Positions 30,421 through 38,907 of a stretch of 64,000 bases of DNA are shown here, one piece after another (position 1 is the first letter of the stretch; each line of letters begins with the position of its first letter). Location: the NCBI RefSeq assembly GCF_011064545.1, contig NZ_JAAMFG010000021.1, forward strand, positions 186,001 to 250,000. The letters are read 5' to 3'. The notes below the pieces were generated by a model. The model did no database searches, had not been told where the DNA came from, and saw only the letters and a program-made list of their open reading frames with translations. The DNA comes from Wenzhouxiangella sp. XN24. GTDB taxonomy: Bacteria; Pseudomonadota; Gammaproteobacteria; Steroidobacterales; XN24. The position numbers and the translations under genes were made by a program.

Positions 30421-31800
30421 TCAGGCCGGGTCAGGCAGCGACTTGCCGGGATTCAGGATGCCGTCGGGATCGAACACGTCCTTGAGCCGCCACATCAGCT
30501 CCAGCGTGTCGGGATCGATCTCCAGCCCGACGAACGGCCGCTTGCTGCGACCGATGCCGTGCTCACCGGACAGCGTGCCCTGCAGGGCCAGGACCAGGCG
30601 GAAGACCTCGTCGACACAGGCGTGCATCCGCTCAAGCTCAGATTCGTCCCCGAGCACATTGACGTGGAGGTTGCCGTTGCCGGCATGACCGAAGCTTACG
30701 ATCCGGACACGATGCCGGTCTGCGAGTTGCGCCAGTCCGTCGGTCAGTTCCGGGATGCGCGACACGGGCACCACGACGTCTTCGTTGATCTTCTTCGGCG
30801 CGAGCCGACGCAGGGCCGGCGACAACGCTTTCCGTGCGGCCCACAGGGCGCGCGCTTCGGCCGGGGAATCCGCGGCACGCCATTCCAGCAGCCCGTCGCC
30901 GGCCGCCGCCCGCTGGAGCGCGTCGATCGCTGCCGGGAGCTGGGCTTCGAGGCCGTCCGCCTCGATCATCAGCAACGCCCCGGCGCCGGGTGGCAGGTCG
31001 ACGGGCTCGGCGTCGCGCAGCAACGCGAGGGCCGCGCCGTCGAGGAATTCCAGGACGCGCGGGACGACGGGTTGCGCCATGATCCGGCTGACGGCAGCCG
31101 CCGCCGCGCGCATGTCTGTGTAGACGGCGCGCAGCGTGGCGATGCGTTCCGGCAAGGGGCTCAGCTTCAGTGTGGCCTCGGTGATCACGGCCAGCGTGCC
31201 TTCGGAGCCGATGAGCAGGCGCGTGAGATCGAGGCCGACGACGCCTTTGGTCGTCCGGCAGCCGCTCCTGATGATGCGGCCCTCGCCCGTGACGGCCTCG
31301 AGCCCCAGCGTGTTTTCGCGCGGTGTGCCGTACTTGAGTGCACGCGGCCCTGCGGCGTTGCAGGCCAGGTTGCCACCCACCGTGCAGTACTCCGCCGAAC
31401 CGGGATCGGGCGGCCAGAAGAAGCCTCCCGCTCCCGCCGCAGCCTGGAGGGCGCCGTTGGTCGCCCCCGGCTGCACGACGGCGAGGCGATCGTCCGCATT
31501 GACCTCGAGAATCGCGGCCATGCGCTCCATCGAGAGGACGACGCCGCCTTCTTCGGGGACGGCCGCACCGGTGGTGCCCGAGCCGCGCCCCCGGACCGTA
31601 AGAGGGAGACCGAAGCGGCGGCAGGCCAGCACCACCTCGCGCACGGCCGCCGTGTCCTGCGGCAGCGTGACGGCGACCGGCAGCGCCTGGGCGCGGCTGT
31701 TGTCATAGCCGTAGGTCCAGCAGTCCGCCGGGTCGATGAGCACGTTGTCGGCGCCGATGGCGGCCCCGAGTGCTGCACTGATGTCCTGTTTCGACGCCAT
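30421..31800 (-). CDS. FAD-linked 2-hydroxyacid oxidase (GlcD/D-lactate dehydrogenase family)
   Basis: A flavoprotein of about 459 residues with an N-terminal FAD-binding type 4 domain (about 35-175, including TVRGRGSGTTGAAVP and TVGGNLACNAAGPRALKYG) and a C-terminal FAD-linked oxidase domain. The latter carries the metal/substrate histidines of GHAGNGNLHVN and SGEHGIGRSKR. Relatives oxidise D-lactate, glycolate or D-2-hydroxyglutarate, passing electrons to quinone or cytochrome c. The exact substrate cannot be assigned; without glcE/glcF neighbours a single-subunit D-lactate or 2-hydroxyglutarate dehydrogenase is more likely than glycolate oxidase. I chose ATG 31800; TTG 31809 is also in frame. 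It looks like an insertion between sspB and yraN. Confidence 0.9.
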   Translation of the reverse strand: MASKQDISAALGAAIGADNVLIDPADCWTYGYDNSRAQALPVAVTLPQDTAAVREVVLACRRFGLPLTVRGRGSGTTGAAVPEEGGVVLSMERMAAILEVNADDRLAVVQPGATNGALQAAAGAGGFFWPPDPGSAEYCTVGGNLACNAAGPRALKYGTPRENTLGLEAVTGEGRIIRSGCRTTKGVVGLDLTRLLIGSEGTLAVITEATLKLSPLPERIATLRAVYTDMRAAAAAVSRIMAQPVVPRVLEFLDGAALALLRDAEPVDLPPGAGALLMIEADGLEAQLPAAIDALQRAAAGDGLLEWRAADSPAEARALWAARKALSPALRRLAPKKINEDVVVPVSRIPELTDGLAQLADRHRVRIVSFGHAGNGNLHVNVLGDESELERMHACVDEVFRLVLALQGTLSGEHGIGRSKRPFVGLEIDPDTLELMWRLKDVFDPDGILNPGKSLPDPA

Positions 31801-31816
31801 GCGGGTCAATGCTCCG

Positions 31817-32179
31817 TCAGGAGGCGCAATCGAAGGCCGCCCGGATCCAGTGCGGATGGTCTTCGCCGTCCGGCCCCGAGATTAACACCGCGTCGAAGCG
31901 GGCAGGCCGTTGCGCCTCCCGCGGGTGGGTCATGAGGAAATGGCGCGCGGCCGCCACGAGGCGCCGCTGTTTCGCGGGACCGATGCTCGCGGCGGCTCCA
32001 CCAAAGGCGCTGTTCCCCCTTGCACGCACCTCGATGAACACCAGGCTGGCGCCGTCATGCATCACGAGATCGAGTTCGCCGAGCCGACAGCGGTAGTTGC
32101 GCGCCAGCAGGGACAGTCCCCGCGATTGCAGGAAACGCAGCGCGGCGTCCTCGGCCGAGCGGCCGCGCGCGAGGCTCAT
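31817..32179 (-). CDS. yraN: YraN family (UPF0102) endonuclease-like protein
   Basis: A 120-residue protein of the UPF0102 family with a restriction-endonuclease-like fold. Conserved signatures RGRSAEDAALRFLQSRGL, NYRCRLGELDLVMHDG and LVFIEVRAR are present, including the E-x-D-x-E-V-K-like metal site (GELDLV, FIEVR), with Arg replacing the usual Lys. The biological role is not settled. The start ATG 32179 overlaps the lpoA stop by four bases, so it is co-transcribed with lpoA, as in many gammaproteobacteria. Confidence 0.92.
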   Translation of the reverse strand: MSLARGRSAEDAALRFLQSRGLSLLARNYRCRLGELDLVMHDGASLVFIEVRARGNSAFGGAAASIGPAKQRRLVAAARHFLMTHPREAQRPARFDAVLISGPDGEDHPHWIRAAFDCAS

Positions 32180-33915
32180 CCCCCCGGGGGAGCGCCGGCC
32201 TCGGGTGCGGGCTCGCCCATTGCGTCGAGCGCGAGTCCGGGCGCGGGCTCGGGAAGCGGCGCCGGCTCGACATCGCCCCGCCTGAAGCTTCCCCAAGCGA
32301 GTTCGCGTTGTATGCGGCCGTCTTCTCCGAGCCGCAACACGCCGGTCGCACCATCCATGCCGTCCTGCAGTCTTTCACTCTGGTTGTTCAGCAGCGGCAC
32401 GAGACGGTAGGCGTCAAGGCCGAACGCGTAGAGCCGGCCGTTGCGGGCCAGGGCGCCGTCGCCAAAAGCCGCGAATTCGGCCATGAGTTCGACGTCATCG
32501 GCACCCACCCGCCACGGCATGTCGGCGAACAGGACGCCGTTCAGTTCCGACAGGTCCCGGCGCGCCGGATCGTAGATCGAGGATGTCGCATACACCGGCA
32601 GGTCGCCGGCGTAATGAAAGCGCAGCTGCGGGCGGATCAGCACGCCGTCTGCAGCGCGGGCAGCGAGAAAAATGAAGTCGGCATCCTGTCGCCGCCGCGG
32701 TTCGTATTCGAGACGACGGCCGAGCGCCGCCTGGAGTTGCTGGTGGCGGGCGCGGCTCTCGTTGATCAGCAGCAGGCGCGTGATCTCGGCGGAGAAATCG
32801 CTCGCGCGGGGATCGAACGCCTGCCACCCGAGCACTTCGCCACCCCCCGCCCGGAAGGTGGCGATAAAGCTTTCCATGATCCGGCGACCCTGTTCGGTGT
32901 CGTGGGCCAGGGCCAGCGCCCGGCCGTGTCCTTCCGCGAGGGCGCGACGGGCGACGGCGGCGGCTTCCTGCTCCGGGGCAAGCGCAAACTGGAAGACATG
33001 ACTCGGCAGCACCGTGTCGTTCTCGGTCCAGTTCAGCGCCAGGGTGGGTACGACAGGCAGCTCGGCGCCTCCGAGCTCCTCCAGTTCTTCCTTGAGCAGG
33101 GGGCCGACGATGAAGTCGGCGCCGTTCCCGGCCGCCTGCTCGTAGGCGCCGGTCGTGCCAAGTGCCGTGGTGTCGTAGATGCGCAGCGACGGGCGCTCTC
33201 CTTCGCCGCCCTGGGCCAGGTAGGCCGCCACGAAGCCGTCGCGGATCGCGGCCGCGGCTGCGGCCTGGCGTCCGCCGAGCGGCAGCAGCAAGGCCACCTG
33301 GCGGGGATACTCGGTGAGTGCCCGGTATTCGTCCTGCAGCATCGTCACCAGCTCGGGGGCGGCGGGATGCCAGGGGTATCTCGCCAGCCATTCATCCAGC
33401 GTCGTGCGCAGCTGGAAGGCGTTGCCGGACGCAGCGGCAGCCCGCCGGCCCAGGTCGAGCCAGCCGGCGACGACGGGCCCCGTCTCCGGGGTCGGCTCGA
33501 GCGAGACCCCGGCGGCGATCGCTTCCTGCATCCTGTTCCAGATGCGCCGCTGGTTGGCGGCGCGGGCGGCGGGATCCTCGAGCAATGTCTCCCGCTCCAC
33601 CAGCGCCTCCACGCCGGTGGCGGGCAGCCCCGCGGCGAAGGCCGCGTCGGCGCGCAACAGCAGCAGTTCCGCCGCGAGCGGGTCGTCCGCGCCCGTCGGC
33701 AGTTCCGCCAGCCGCGCCAGGGCCTCGGCAGGGAGGCCGTCGGTCATCAGCTGGCGAGCCTCGGCAAGCGCCTCGCGGGCGGCGACCTCCGGCGCGCGCA
33801 GCTCGTCTTCGCTTGGTCCGCGCTCGAACAGGCCGGGCCCGCAGCCGGCCAGCAACAGGCTCGCCGCCGCCAGGGCGAGCCAGGTTTGCGCGGTGCGTAG
33901 CGAGCGATGCAGCAT
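32176..33915 (-). CDS. lpoA: Penicillin-binding protein activator LpoA
   Basis: Outer-membrane lipoprotein that reaches through the periplasm to switch on PBP1A, a peptidoglycan synthase. It has 579 residues. The lipobox LLLAGC places the lipidated cysteine at position 25. The N-terminal part (about 45-220) is a TPR-like helical domain and the rest resembles a type 1 periplasmic binding fold (YPRQVALLLPLGGRQAAAA, DFIVGPLLKEELEEL, VPTLALNW). The C-terminus is proline-rich. It is divergent from rsmI, with 47 bases between the two start codons. Confidence 0.92.
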   Translation of the reverse strand: MLHRSLRTAQTWLALAAASLLLAGCGPGLFERGPSEDELRAPEVAAREALAEARQLMTDGLPAEALARLAELPTGADDPLAAELLLLRADAAFAAGLPATGVEALVERETLLEDPAARAANQRRIWNRMQEAIAAGVSLEPTPETGPVVAGWLDLGRRAAAASGNAFQLRTTLDEWLARYPWHPAAPELVTMLQDEYRALTEYPRQVALLLPLGGRQAAAAAAIRDGFVAAYLAQGGEGERPSLRIYDTTALGTTGAYEQAAGNGADFIVGPLLKEELEELGGAELPVVPTLALNWTENDTVLPSHVFQFALAPEQEAAAVARRALAEGHGRALALAHDTEQGRRIMESFIATFRAGGGEVLGWQAFDPRASDFSAEITRLLLINESRARHQQLQAALGRRLEYEPRRRQDADFIFLAARAADGVLIRPQLRFHYAGDLPVYATSSIYDPARRDLSELNGVLFADMPWRVGADDVELMAEFAAFGDGALARNGRLYAFGLDAYRLVPLLNNQSERLQDGMDGATGVLRLGEDGRIQRELAWGSFRRGDVEPAPLPEPAPGLALDAMGEPAPEAGAPPGG

Positions 33916-33962
33916 GCGAGGTAGTTTCCAGTGCGGGCGTCATGAGCGGAAGGGCGATTATA

Positions 33963-34817
33963 GTGGCAAAAACACCAGGTACGCTTTGGATCGTCGCAAC
34001 GCCGATCGGCAATCTCGAGGACCTCTCGCCGCGCGCGCAGCGGGTGCTCGACGAGGCGGACCTCGTACTTTGCGAGGACACCCGCCACAGCGGGCGGTTG
34101 CTCGCGGCTTTCGGCCTCAGGGCGCGCCTGGCCGCAGTGCACGAGCACAACGAGGAACAGGTGACGCCCGAGCTGGTGGCGCGGCTGCTGGCCGGGGAGA
34201 TGATGGCGTTGATCTCCGACGCGGGCACGCCGTTGCTCAGCGATCCGGGTTTCCGCCTCGTGCGCGCCGCGGCCGAGGCGGGCGTGACGGTCAGCCCGGT
34301 GCCGGGCCCGTCGGCCGTGCTGGCGGCCTTGTCCGTGGCGGGCCTGCCGACCGACCGGTTCGTCTTCGAGGGTTTCCTGCCCGCGCGCCAGGCGGCGCGA
34401 CGCGCGCGGCTCGATGCGCTGTCCGAGGAAAGCCGGACGCTGGTGTTGTTCGAGGCGGGCAACCGGGTGGGGGCGCTGCTTTCCGACGCGGCCACGGCCC
34501 TCGGTCCGGAGCGACGCGCCACCGTCGCGCGGGAACTGACGAAACTTCACGAGACCCTCTACCGCGGTACGCTCGATGAGCTCGCCACGCGCCTCGCTGC
34601 GGACCCGGATGCGCACAGGGGCGAAGTCGTCGTGGTGGTCGCCGGCTGCGCGCCGGCCGCGGCGCGCGAGGGCGACGAAGCGCTCCTGGGGCGGTTATTG
34701 CCCGCGCTCCTCGAGGAGCTTCCGCCGAGCCGGGCCGTGCGGATCGCGGCGAAGCTCAGCGGCGTGCCACGGCGGCGCGCCTACGAGATCGCGCTGCGCC
34801 TAGGCGTCGAGGAATAG
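33963..34817 (+). CDS. rsmI: 16S rRNA (cytidine-1402 2'-O) methyltransferase
   Basis: Adds the ribose methyl to C1402 of 16S rRNA, tuning decoding fidelity. It is a tetrapyrrole-methylase-fold enzyme of 284 residues from GTG 33963. The SAM-binding features IVATPIGNLEDLSPRA, DLVLCEDTRHSGRLL, ALISDAGTPLLSDPG and PGPSAVLAALS are all present, followed by a C-terminal HTH-like domain. I prefer GTG 33963 because GGAAGGG lies eight bases upstream; ATG 33942 in the same frame would add seven residues. Its stop is about 100 bases before RNase P RNA, a conserved neighbour. Confidence 0.94.
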   Translation: MAKTPGTLWIVATPIGNLEDLSPRAQRVLDEADLVLCEDTRHSGRLLAAFGLRARLAAVHEHNEEQVTPELVARLLAGEMMALISDAGTPLLSDPGFRLVRAAAEAGVTVSPVPGPSAVLAALSVAGLPTDRFVFEGFLPARQAARRARLDALSEESRTLVLFEAGNRVGALLSDAATALGPERRATVARELTKLHETLYRGTLDELATRLAADPDAHRGEVVVVVAGCAPAAAREGDEALLGRLLPALLEELPPSRAVRIAAKLSGVPRRRAYEIALRLGVEE

Positions 34818-34903
34818 AGCGATCGACCCGACATGGCTCCGTGATCGATGCGTAGCGTGGCCGACGGGATCGATGACCAGCGCTCTCTGCATGCCCGGAG
34901 GCG

Positions 34904-34909
34904 TACAAT
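34904..34909 (+). promoter_or_regulatory. Possible -10 element for rnpB
   Basis: TACAAT, five of six matches to the -10 consensus, ends six bases before the base-paired 5' end of the RNase P RNA at 34915, the right place for its transcription start. A -35 hexamer is not obvious. Confidence 0.5.
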
Positions 34910-34914
34910 GAGCG

Positions 34915-35284
34915 GCGTGGGAGTCGGCCGGACAGTCGCTCCGGCCTTGCGCCGGGGAGGAAAGTCCGGGCTCCGCAGGGCAGGGTGCCAGGTAACGCCT
35001 GGGGGGCGCGAGCCTACGGAAAGTGCCACAGAAAACATACCGCCTAAGCGCTTCGGCGCCGGCAAGGGTGAAAAGGTGCGGTAAGAGCGCACCGCGCGGC
35101 CGGTAACGGTTCGCGGCACGGTAAACCCCACTCGGAGCAAGACCAAATAGGGAAGCAAGCGGGTTCGCCCGCAGCGCGCGGCCCGCGCGTGTTTCCGGGT
35201 AGGTCGCTCGAGGCGCACGGTGACGTGCGTCCCAGATGGATGACTGTTCCCGACAGAACCCGGCTTACAGGCCGGCTCCCACGC
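34915..35284 (+). ncRNA. rnpB: RNase P RNA (class A)
   Basis: The catalytic RNA of ribonuclease P, which trims the 5' leader of tRNA precursors, about 370 bases. The 5' end GCGTGGGAGTCGGCC pairs with the 3' end GGCCGGCTCCCACGC to make helix P1. Universally conserved cores are present: GAGGAAAGTCCGGGC near the start, GCAGGGTGCCAGGTAACGC, GGTGCGGTAAGAGCGCACCG, GGAGCAAGACCAAATAGGG and ACAGAACCCGGCTTA near the end. Order rsmI-rnpB-mraZ is widespread in gammaproteobacteria. Ends are placed from helix P1 and are good to a few bases. No clear U-rich terminator is visible just after it; the stretch to 35425 is AT-richer and contains no gene I can support. Confidence 0.97.
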
Positions 35285-35425
35285 TTTACCCTGGGCTTTA
35301 TCTAAAGTAGTTCGACAGGAAAGCGATTTAACTGACTGATTTTTAGCCATACAGTGAGGCCCGATCTCCCTTTCACTAATGCAGCTAAGTCCCGGTAGCT
35401 AAAAGAAAATTCTTGCCTCAGGCGG

Positions 35426-35454
35426 TTGACGGGGGGCAAACCGGTTCATATAGT
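35426..35454 (+). promoter_or_regulatory. Sigma-70 promoter of the dcw cluster (Pmra)
   Basis: TTGACG (35426-35431) and TATAGT (35449-35454) are separated by exactly 17 bases, a near-consensus sigma-70 promoter. Transcription should start near 35461, immediately before the MraZ-binding repeats. It probably drives mraZ and much of the downstream division cluster. Confidence 0.85.
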
Positions 35455-35463
35455 GGCGCCAAG

Positions 35464-35488
35464 TGGGAAGAAGTGGGAATAAATGGGA
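35464..35488 (+). promoter_or_regulatory. MraZ operator (three TGGGA repeats)
   Basis: TGGGA occurs at 35464-35468, 35474-35478 and 35484-35488, each separated by five bases, one helical turn apart. This is the direct-repeat arrangement (TGGG-N boxes with five-base spacers) known as the binding site of MraZ in E. coli and other bacteria. It lies just downstream of the -10 box and before mraZ, so MraZ probably represses its own operon. Confidence 0.88.
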
Positions 35489-35511
35489 GCATGCTCCCTC
35501 GGGCCACCAGT

Positions 35512-35967
35512 ATGTTTCGCGGCGCCAATCGAATTTCGCTGGATGCCAAGGGTCGCCTCGCGGTCCCGACGCGCTATCGCGCGCGTATCGAAGAGCGTTG
35601 CAGCAACCAGCTCATCATCACGGTCGACCGCGATTACTGCCTGCTGGTGTACCCGCTGCCCGAGTGGGAGGACATCGAGCGGCGTCTTGCCCGCCTGCCG
35701 ACGCTGGACCGCCAGGCCCGCCGCCTGCAGCGCCTGATGGTCGGCCACGCCACCGAGGTGGACCTCGACGGCCAGGGCCGCATTCTCCTGCCGAAGGAAT
35801 TGCGTGAATTCGCCGGCATCGATCGCCAGGCCATGTTCATCGGCCAGGGCAACAAGTTCGAGATCTGGGACGAGCAACGCTGGGACGAGCGCCGTGACCA
35901 GTGGTTGACAGAGGAGTCCGCCAACGAGGGCGGGCTCGCGGCTGAACTCGAAACGTTCAGCTTCTAG
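35512..35967 (+). CDS. mraZ: Transcriptional regulator MraZ
   Basis: DNA-binding protein with two AbrB-like (SpoVT/MraZ) domains, 151 residues, that forms a ring and represses the dcw operon. Both DNA-contacting DxxGR motifs are visible: SLDAKGRLAVP near the N-terminus and DLDGQGRILLP in the second half. I chose ATG 35512 (MFRGANRISLD), the family start; ATG 35491 and upstream starts in the same frame would overlap the operator. Its stop shares one base with the rsmH GTG. Confidence 0.95.
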   Translation: MFRGANRISLDAKGRLAVPTRYRARIEERCSNQLIITVDRDYCLLVYPLPEWEDIERRLARLPTLDRQARRLQRLMVGHATEVDLDGQGRILLPKELREFAGIDRQAMFIGQGNKFEIWDEQRWDERRDQWLTEESANEGGLAAELETFSF

Positions 35968-36908
35968 TGGAGCCGGGCGCCACGGAACACGCGCCGGTGC
36001 TCCTCGGGGAGGCGCTGGAGGCCCTCGCCCCGCACGCGGCAGGAAGCTACCTGGATGCCACCCTCGGGCGAGGCGGGCATACGGCAGCGATCCTCCAGCA
36101 ATTGGGCGAGGCGGGCAGGGTACTGGCCGTGGACCGCGATCCGGACGCCGTCCGGGCGGGGCAGCGGCGGTTCGCCGGGGATGAGAGGGTGTCGATCGTC
36201 AGGGGGAACTTCGCGGAGCTGGAGCAGATCGCCGCGCAGGCCGGTTTTTCGGCCGGCTTCGACGGCGTGTTGCTCGACGTCGGCGTGTCCTCGCCACAGC
36301 TCGACGACCCGGCGCGCGGGTTCAGCTTCATGCGCGACGGCCCGCTCGACATGCGCATGGATCCGGACGCGGGGCGCAGCGCGGCAGACTGGCTCGCGAC
36401 CGTGTCCGAGCGCGACCTGGCGCGGGTGCTGTTCGAATATGGCGAGGAACGTCATGGCCGGCGCATCGCCCGCGCGGTCGTGACGGCTCGGGAAGTGACG
36501 CCCATCCGCAGCACCGGCCAGCTGGCCGAGCTGATCGCCGGGGCGGTGCCGGGACGCGAACCGGGCAAGCACCCTGCGACGCGCAGCTTCCAGGCGATCC
36601 GCATCTGCATCAACGACGAGCTCGCGGCGCTCGATGCTGCGCTCGAGGCGTCGCTGGCGTTGCTCAAGCCCGGCGGGCGGCTCTGTGTCATCAGCTTTCA
36701 TTCCCTGGAGGACCGGCGCGTCAAGCGATTCATCCGCCGCCATGCCGAGGTCGCGGAGCCGTGGCGCGGGCTGCCCGATATTCCTGCCCATGCGCGCCCC
36801 GTGCTGCGCCCCGTCGGCAAGGCGGTCCGCGCCGGCGCGGCGGAGATCGAGGCCAACCCGCGCGCCCGCAGCGCCGTGCTGCGCGCGGCCGAGAGGCTGG
36901 CCGCATGA
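35967..36908 (+). CDS. rsmH: 16S rRNA (cytosine-1402 N4) methyltransferase
   Basis: MraW/RsmH methylates N4 of C1402 in 16S rRNA, the same nucleotide whose ribose RsmI methylates; rsmI lies 1.1 kb upstream. It has 313 residues. SAM-binding features are DATLGRGGHTAAIL and VLAVDRDPDAV, with GVLLDVGVSSPQLDDPARGFSF, RSFQAIRICINDEL and ISFHSLEDRRVKRF typical of the family. The start is GTG 35967, one base overlapping the mraZ stop. Confidence 0.96.
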   Translation: MEPGATEHAPVLLGEALEALAPHAAGSYLDATLGRGGHTAAILQQLGEAGRVLAVDRDPDAVRAGQRRFAGDERVSIVRGNFAELEQIAAQAGFSAGFDGVLLDVGVSSPQLDDPARGFSFMRDGPLDMRMDPDAGRSAADWLATVSERDLARVLFEYGEERHGRRIARAVVTAREVTPIRSTGQLAELIAGAVPGREPGKHPATRSFQAIRICINDELAALDAALEASLALLKPGGRLCVISFHSLEDRRVKRFIRRHAEVAEPWRGLPDIPAHARPVLRPVGKAVRAGAAEIEANPRARSAVLRAAERLAA

Positions 36909-37180
36909 AGGCCGCGCACGCCGTTCCGCTGGCGATCCTGCTGGCCCTGGCGATCGTGGTCTCCGCCGTCGCGGCCGTGGATGCCCGGCACAAGGCCCGC
37001 CAGCATTTCATCGAGCTGCAGGCGCTCAGCCGCGACCGGGACGAGCTCAACATCGAGTGGAGCCAGTTGCAGATCGAGCGCAGCACCTGGGCGGCGCATG
37101 CCCGGGTGGAACAACTTGCCCGGGAGAAGTTGTCGATGCGCGTGCCGGCGCGCGCGGACATCGAGGTGGTCAGCCCATGA
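36905..37180 (+). CDS. ftsL: Cell division protein FtsL
   Basis: Small bitopic divisome protein of 91 residues that joins FtsB and FtsQ and helps activate FtsWI. It has a short cytoplasmic start, one membrane helix (about 7-25, AVPLAILLALAIVVSAVAAV) and a periplasmic coiled-coil-forming region (HFIELQALSRDRDELNIEW and on). Sequence is poorly conserved in this family, so the call relies on position between rsmH and ftsI, topology and length. ATGA overlaps link it to both neighbours. Confidence 0.93.
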   Translation: MKAAHAVPLAILLALAIVVSAVAAVDARHKARQHFIELQALSRDRDELNIEWSQLQIERSTWAAHARVEQLAREKLSMRVPARADIEVVSP

Positions 37181-38907
37181 GACGGCGGAAGAACCAGGGC
37201 GAGTTCCACCGGCGCTTCCGGCGCCGCATGCTGGTGGCGGGCGTGCTGTTTGCCGTGCTCGGCGTGTCGCTGGGCGCGCGCGCCGTCAACCTGCAATTCG
37301 TCGACCAGGCGTTCTTCGCGCAGCAGGGCGACGCCCGGCAGGTGCGGCGCGTGCAGATCGCGGCGCACCGGGGTTCGATCACCGATCGTCGCGGCGAGCC
37401 CCTGGCGGTCAGCAGTCCGGTGGACAGCGTCTGGGCGAACCCCGGCGAACTGCTCTCCTCGCCCGGGGATATTCCGCGCCTGGCCGCCGCCATCGGCCGG
37501 GACGCTGAATGGCTCGCGCGGACTGTCAATGCGCAGTCCGACCGCGAGTTCCTCTACCTGCGGCGTCACCTGCCGCCGGCGGAGGCCCGCGCCGTGCGGC
37601 AGCTCGGTATCCCCGGGGTCTACCTGCAACGCGAGTACCGGCGTTTCTACCCGGCGGGTGAAGTGATCGGTCATGTGCTGGGCTTCACGAATATCGATGA
37701 CGCGGGCCAGGAGGGACTGGAGCTCGCCTACGATCACTGGCTGGCCGGCCAGCATGGCGAGAAGCGCGTCCGCCGCGACCGGCTCGGCAACACCATCGAG
37801 GACGTGGAGAGCGTGCGCGAGCCACGGCCCGGCCGCGACCTGCGGCTCAGCATCGACCTCAGGATCCAGTACCTGGCCTACCGGGAACTCAAGCGCGCGG
37901 TACAGGCGCATCGCGCCCAGTCGGGTTCCATGGTCATTCTCGACGTGCGCAGCGGCGAAGTGCTGGCGATGGTGAACCAGCCGAGCTTCAACCCGAACGA
38001 CCGCAGCCAGTTGTCCGCCGAGCGCTATCGCAACCGTGCGACCAACGACATTTTCGAGCCGGGCAGCAGCATCAAGCCGCTGATCGTCGCGGCGGCCCTG
38101 GACAGCGGGCGGTTCGACGCGGATTCGACGATCGACACGGGACCGGGCTGGATGACGGTCGGCACCAAGACCATCGAGGACAAGAGCAATCTCGGCGAGA
38201 TCGATCTCTCCACCTTGCTGGTCCGCTCCAGCAACGTCGGCGCGTCGATGATGGCGCTGGCGCTGGACCCCGAGCAGTTGTGGCAGGGACTGCGGCGCTT
38301 CGGTCTCGGCGAAGTCTCGGCGACGGGGTTTCCCGGCGAGTCGGCGGGTGTGCTCATGGAGCCCGACCTTTGGCGGCCCATCGGCCAGGCCACGCTGGCC
38401 TACGGCTACGGCTTGTCCGTGACGCCGCTGCAGCTGGCGCATGCCTACGCCATTCTCGGCGCCGGCGGACGCGCCGCCCCGGTGTCGTTGCTGGCGCTGG
38501 ACGACCCTCCGTCCCGCCGCCCGTCGATCGATCCGGGCATCGCGAACACCGTGATGGCGATGATGGAGCCGGTGGCCAGCGCGCGCGGCACGGCGCCGAA
38601 GGCGGCGATTCCCGGCTACCGCGTCGCGGGCAAGACCGGGACGGCGCGCAAGTTCATGGCCGGCGGTTACCACGAGGACCGTTATCTCTCCGTCTTCGCG
38701 GGGGTGGCGCCGGCCTCCAGTCCGCGCCTGGCGGCGGTCGTGCTCATCGACGAACCGTCCGCGGGGGTGTTCTACGGTGGCGAGGTGGCCGGGCCGGTAT
38801 TCTCGCGCGTCATCGGCGACGCGATGCGCATCCTCGGCATTCCGCCCGACGACGACGAGCAGTCCAGGTCCGTGGACAGCATCGTCCAGGCGATGGGACG
38901 GCCATGA
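37177..38907 (+). CDS. ftsI: Septal peptidoglycan transpeptidase FtsI (PBP3)
   Basis: Class B penicillin-binding protein of 576 residues that cross-links septal peptidoglycan. It has an N-terminal membrane anchor (about 17-37), a pedestal/dimerisation domain and the transpeptidase domain. Active-site motifs are SSIK with Ser297 (EPGSSIKPL), SSN at 351-353 (VRSSNVG) and KTGT from Lys486 (VAGKTGTARK). This is the target of aztreonam-type beta-lactams. The start ATG 37177 overlaps the ftsL stop, and the stop overlaps murE. Confidence 0.97.
   Translation: MRRRKNQGEFHRRFRRRMLVAGVLFAVLGVSLGARAVNLQFVDQAFFAQQGDARQVRRVQIAAHRGSITDRRGEPLAVSSPVDSVWANPGELLSSPGDIPRLAAAIGRDAEWLARTVNAQSDREFLYLRRHLPPAEARAVRQLGIPGVYLQREYRRFYPAGEVIGHVLGFTNIDDAGQEGLELAYDHWLAGQHGEKRVRRDRLGNTIEDVESVREPRPGRDLRLSIDLRIQYLAYRELKRAVQAHRAQSGSMVILDVRSGEVLAMVNQPSFNPNDRSQLSAERYRNRATNDIFEPGSSIKPLIVAAALDSGRFDADSTIDTGPGWMTVGTKTIEDKSNLGEIDLSTLLVRSSNVGASMMALALDPEQLWQGLRRFGLGEVSATGFPGESAGVLMEPDLWRPIGQATLAYGYGLSVTPLQLAHAYAILGAGGRAAPVSLLALDDPPSRRPSIDPGIANTVMAMMEPVASARGTAPKAAIPGYRVAGKTGTARKFMAGGYHEDRYLSVFAGVAPASSPRLAAVVLIDEPSAGVFYGGEVAGPVFSRVIGDAMRILGIPPDDDEQSRSVDSIVQAMGRP

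Noticed and set aside
34781-35350. Minus-strand open frame over the RNase P RNA
   Set aside because: Such frames are a known false call opposite rnpB; the RNA structure explains the sequence.
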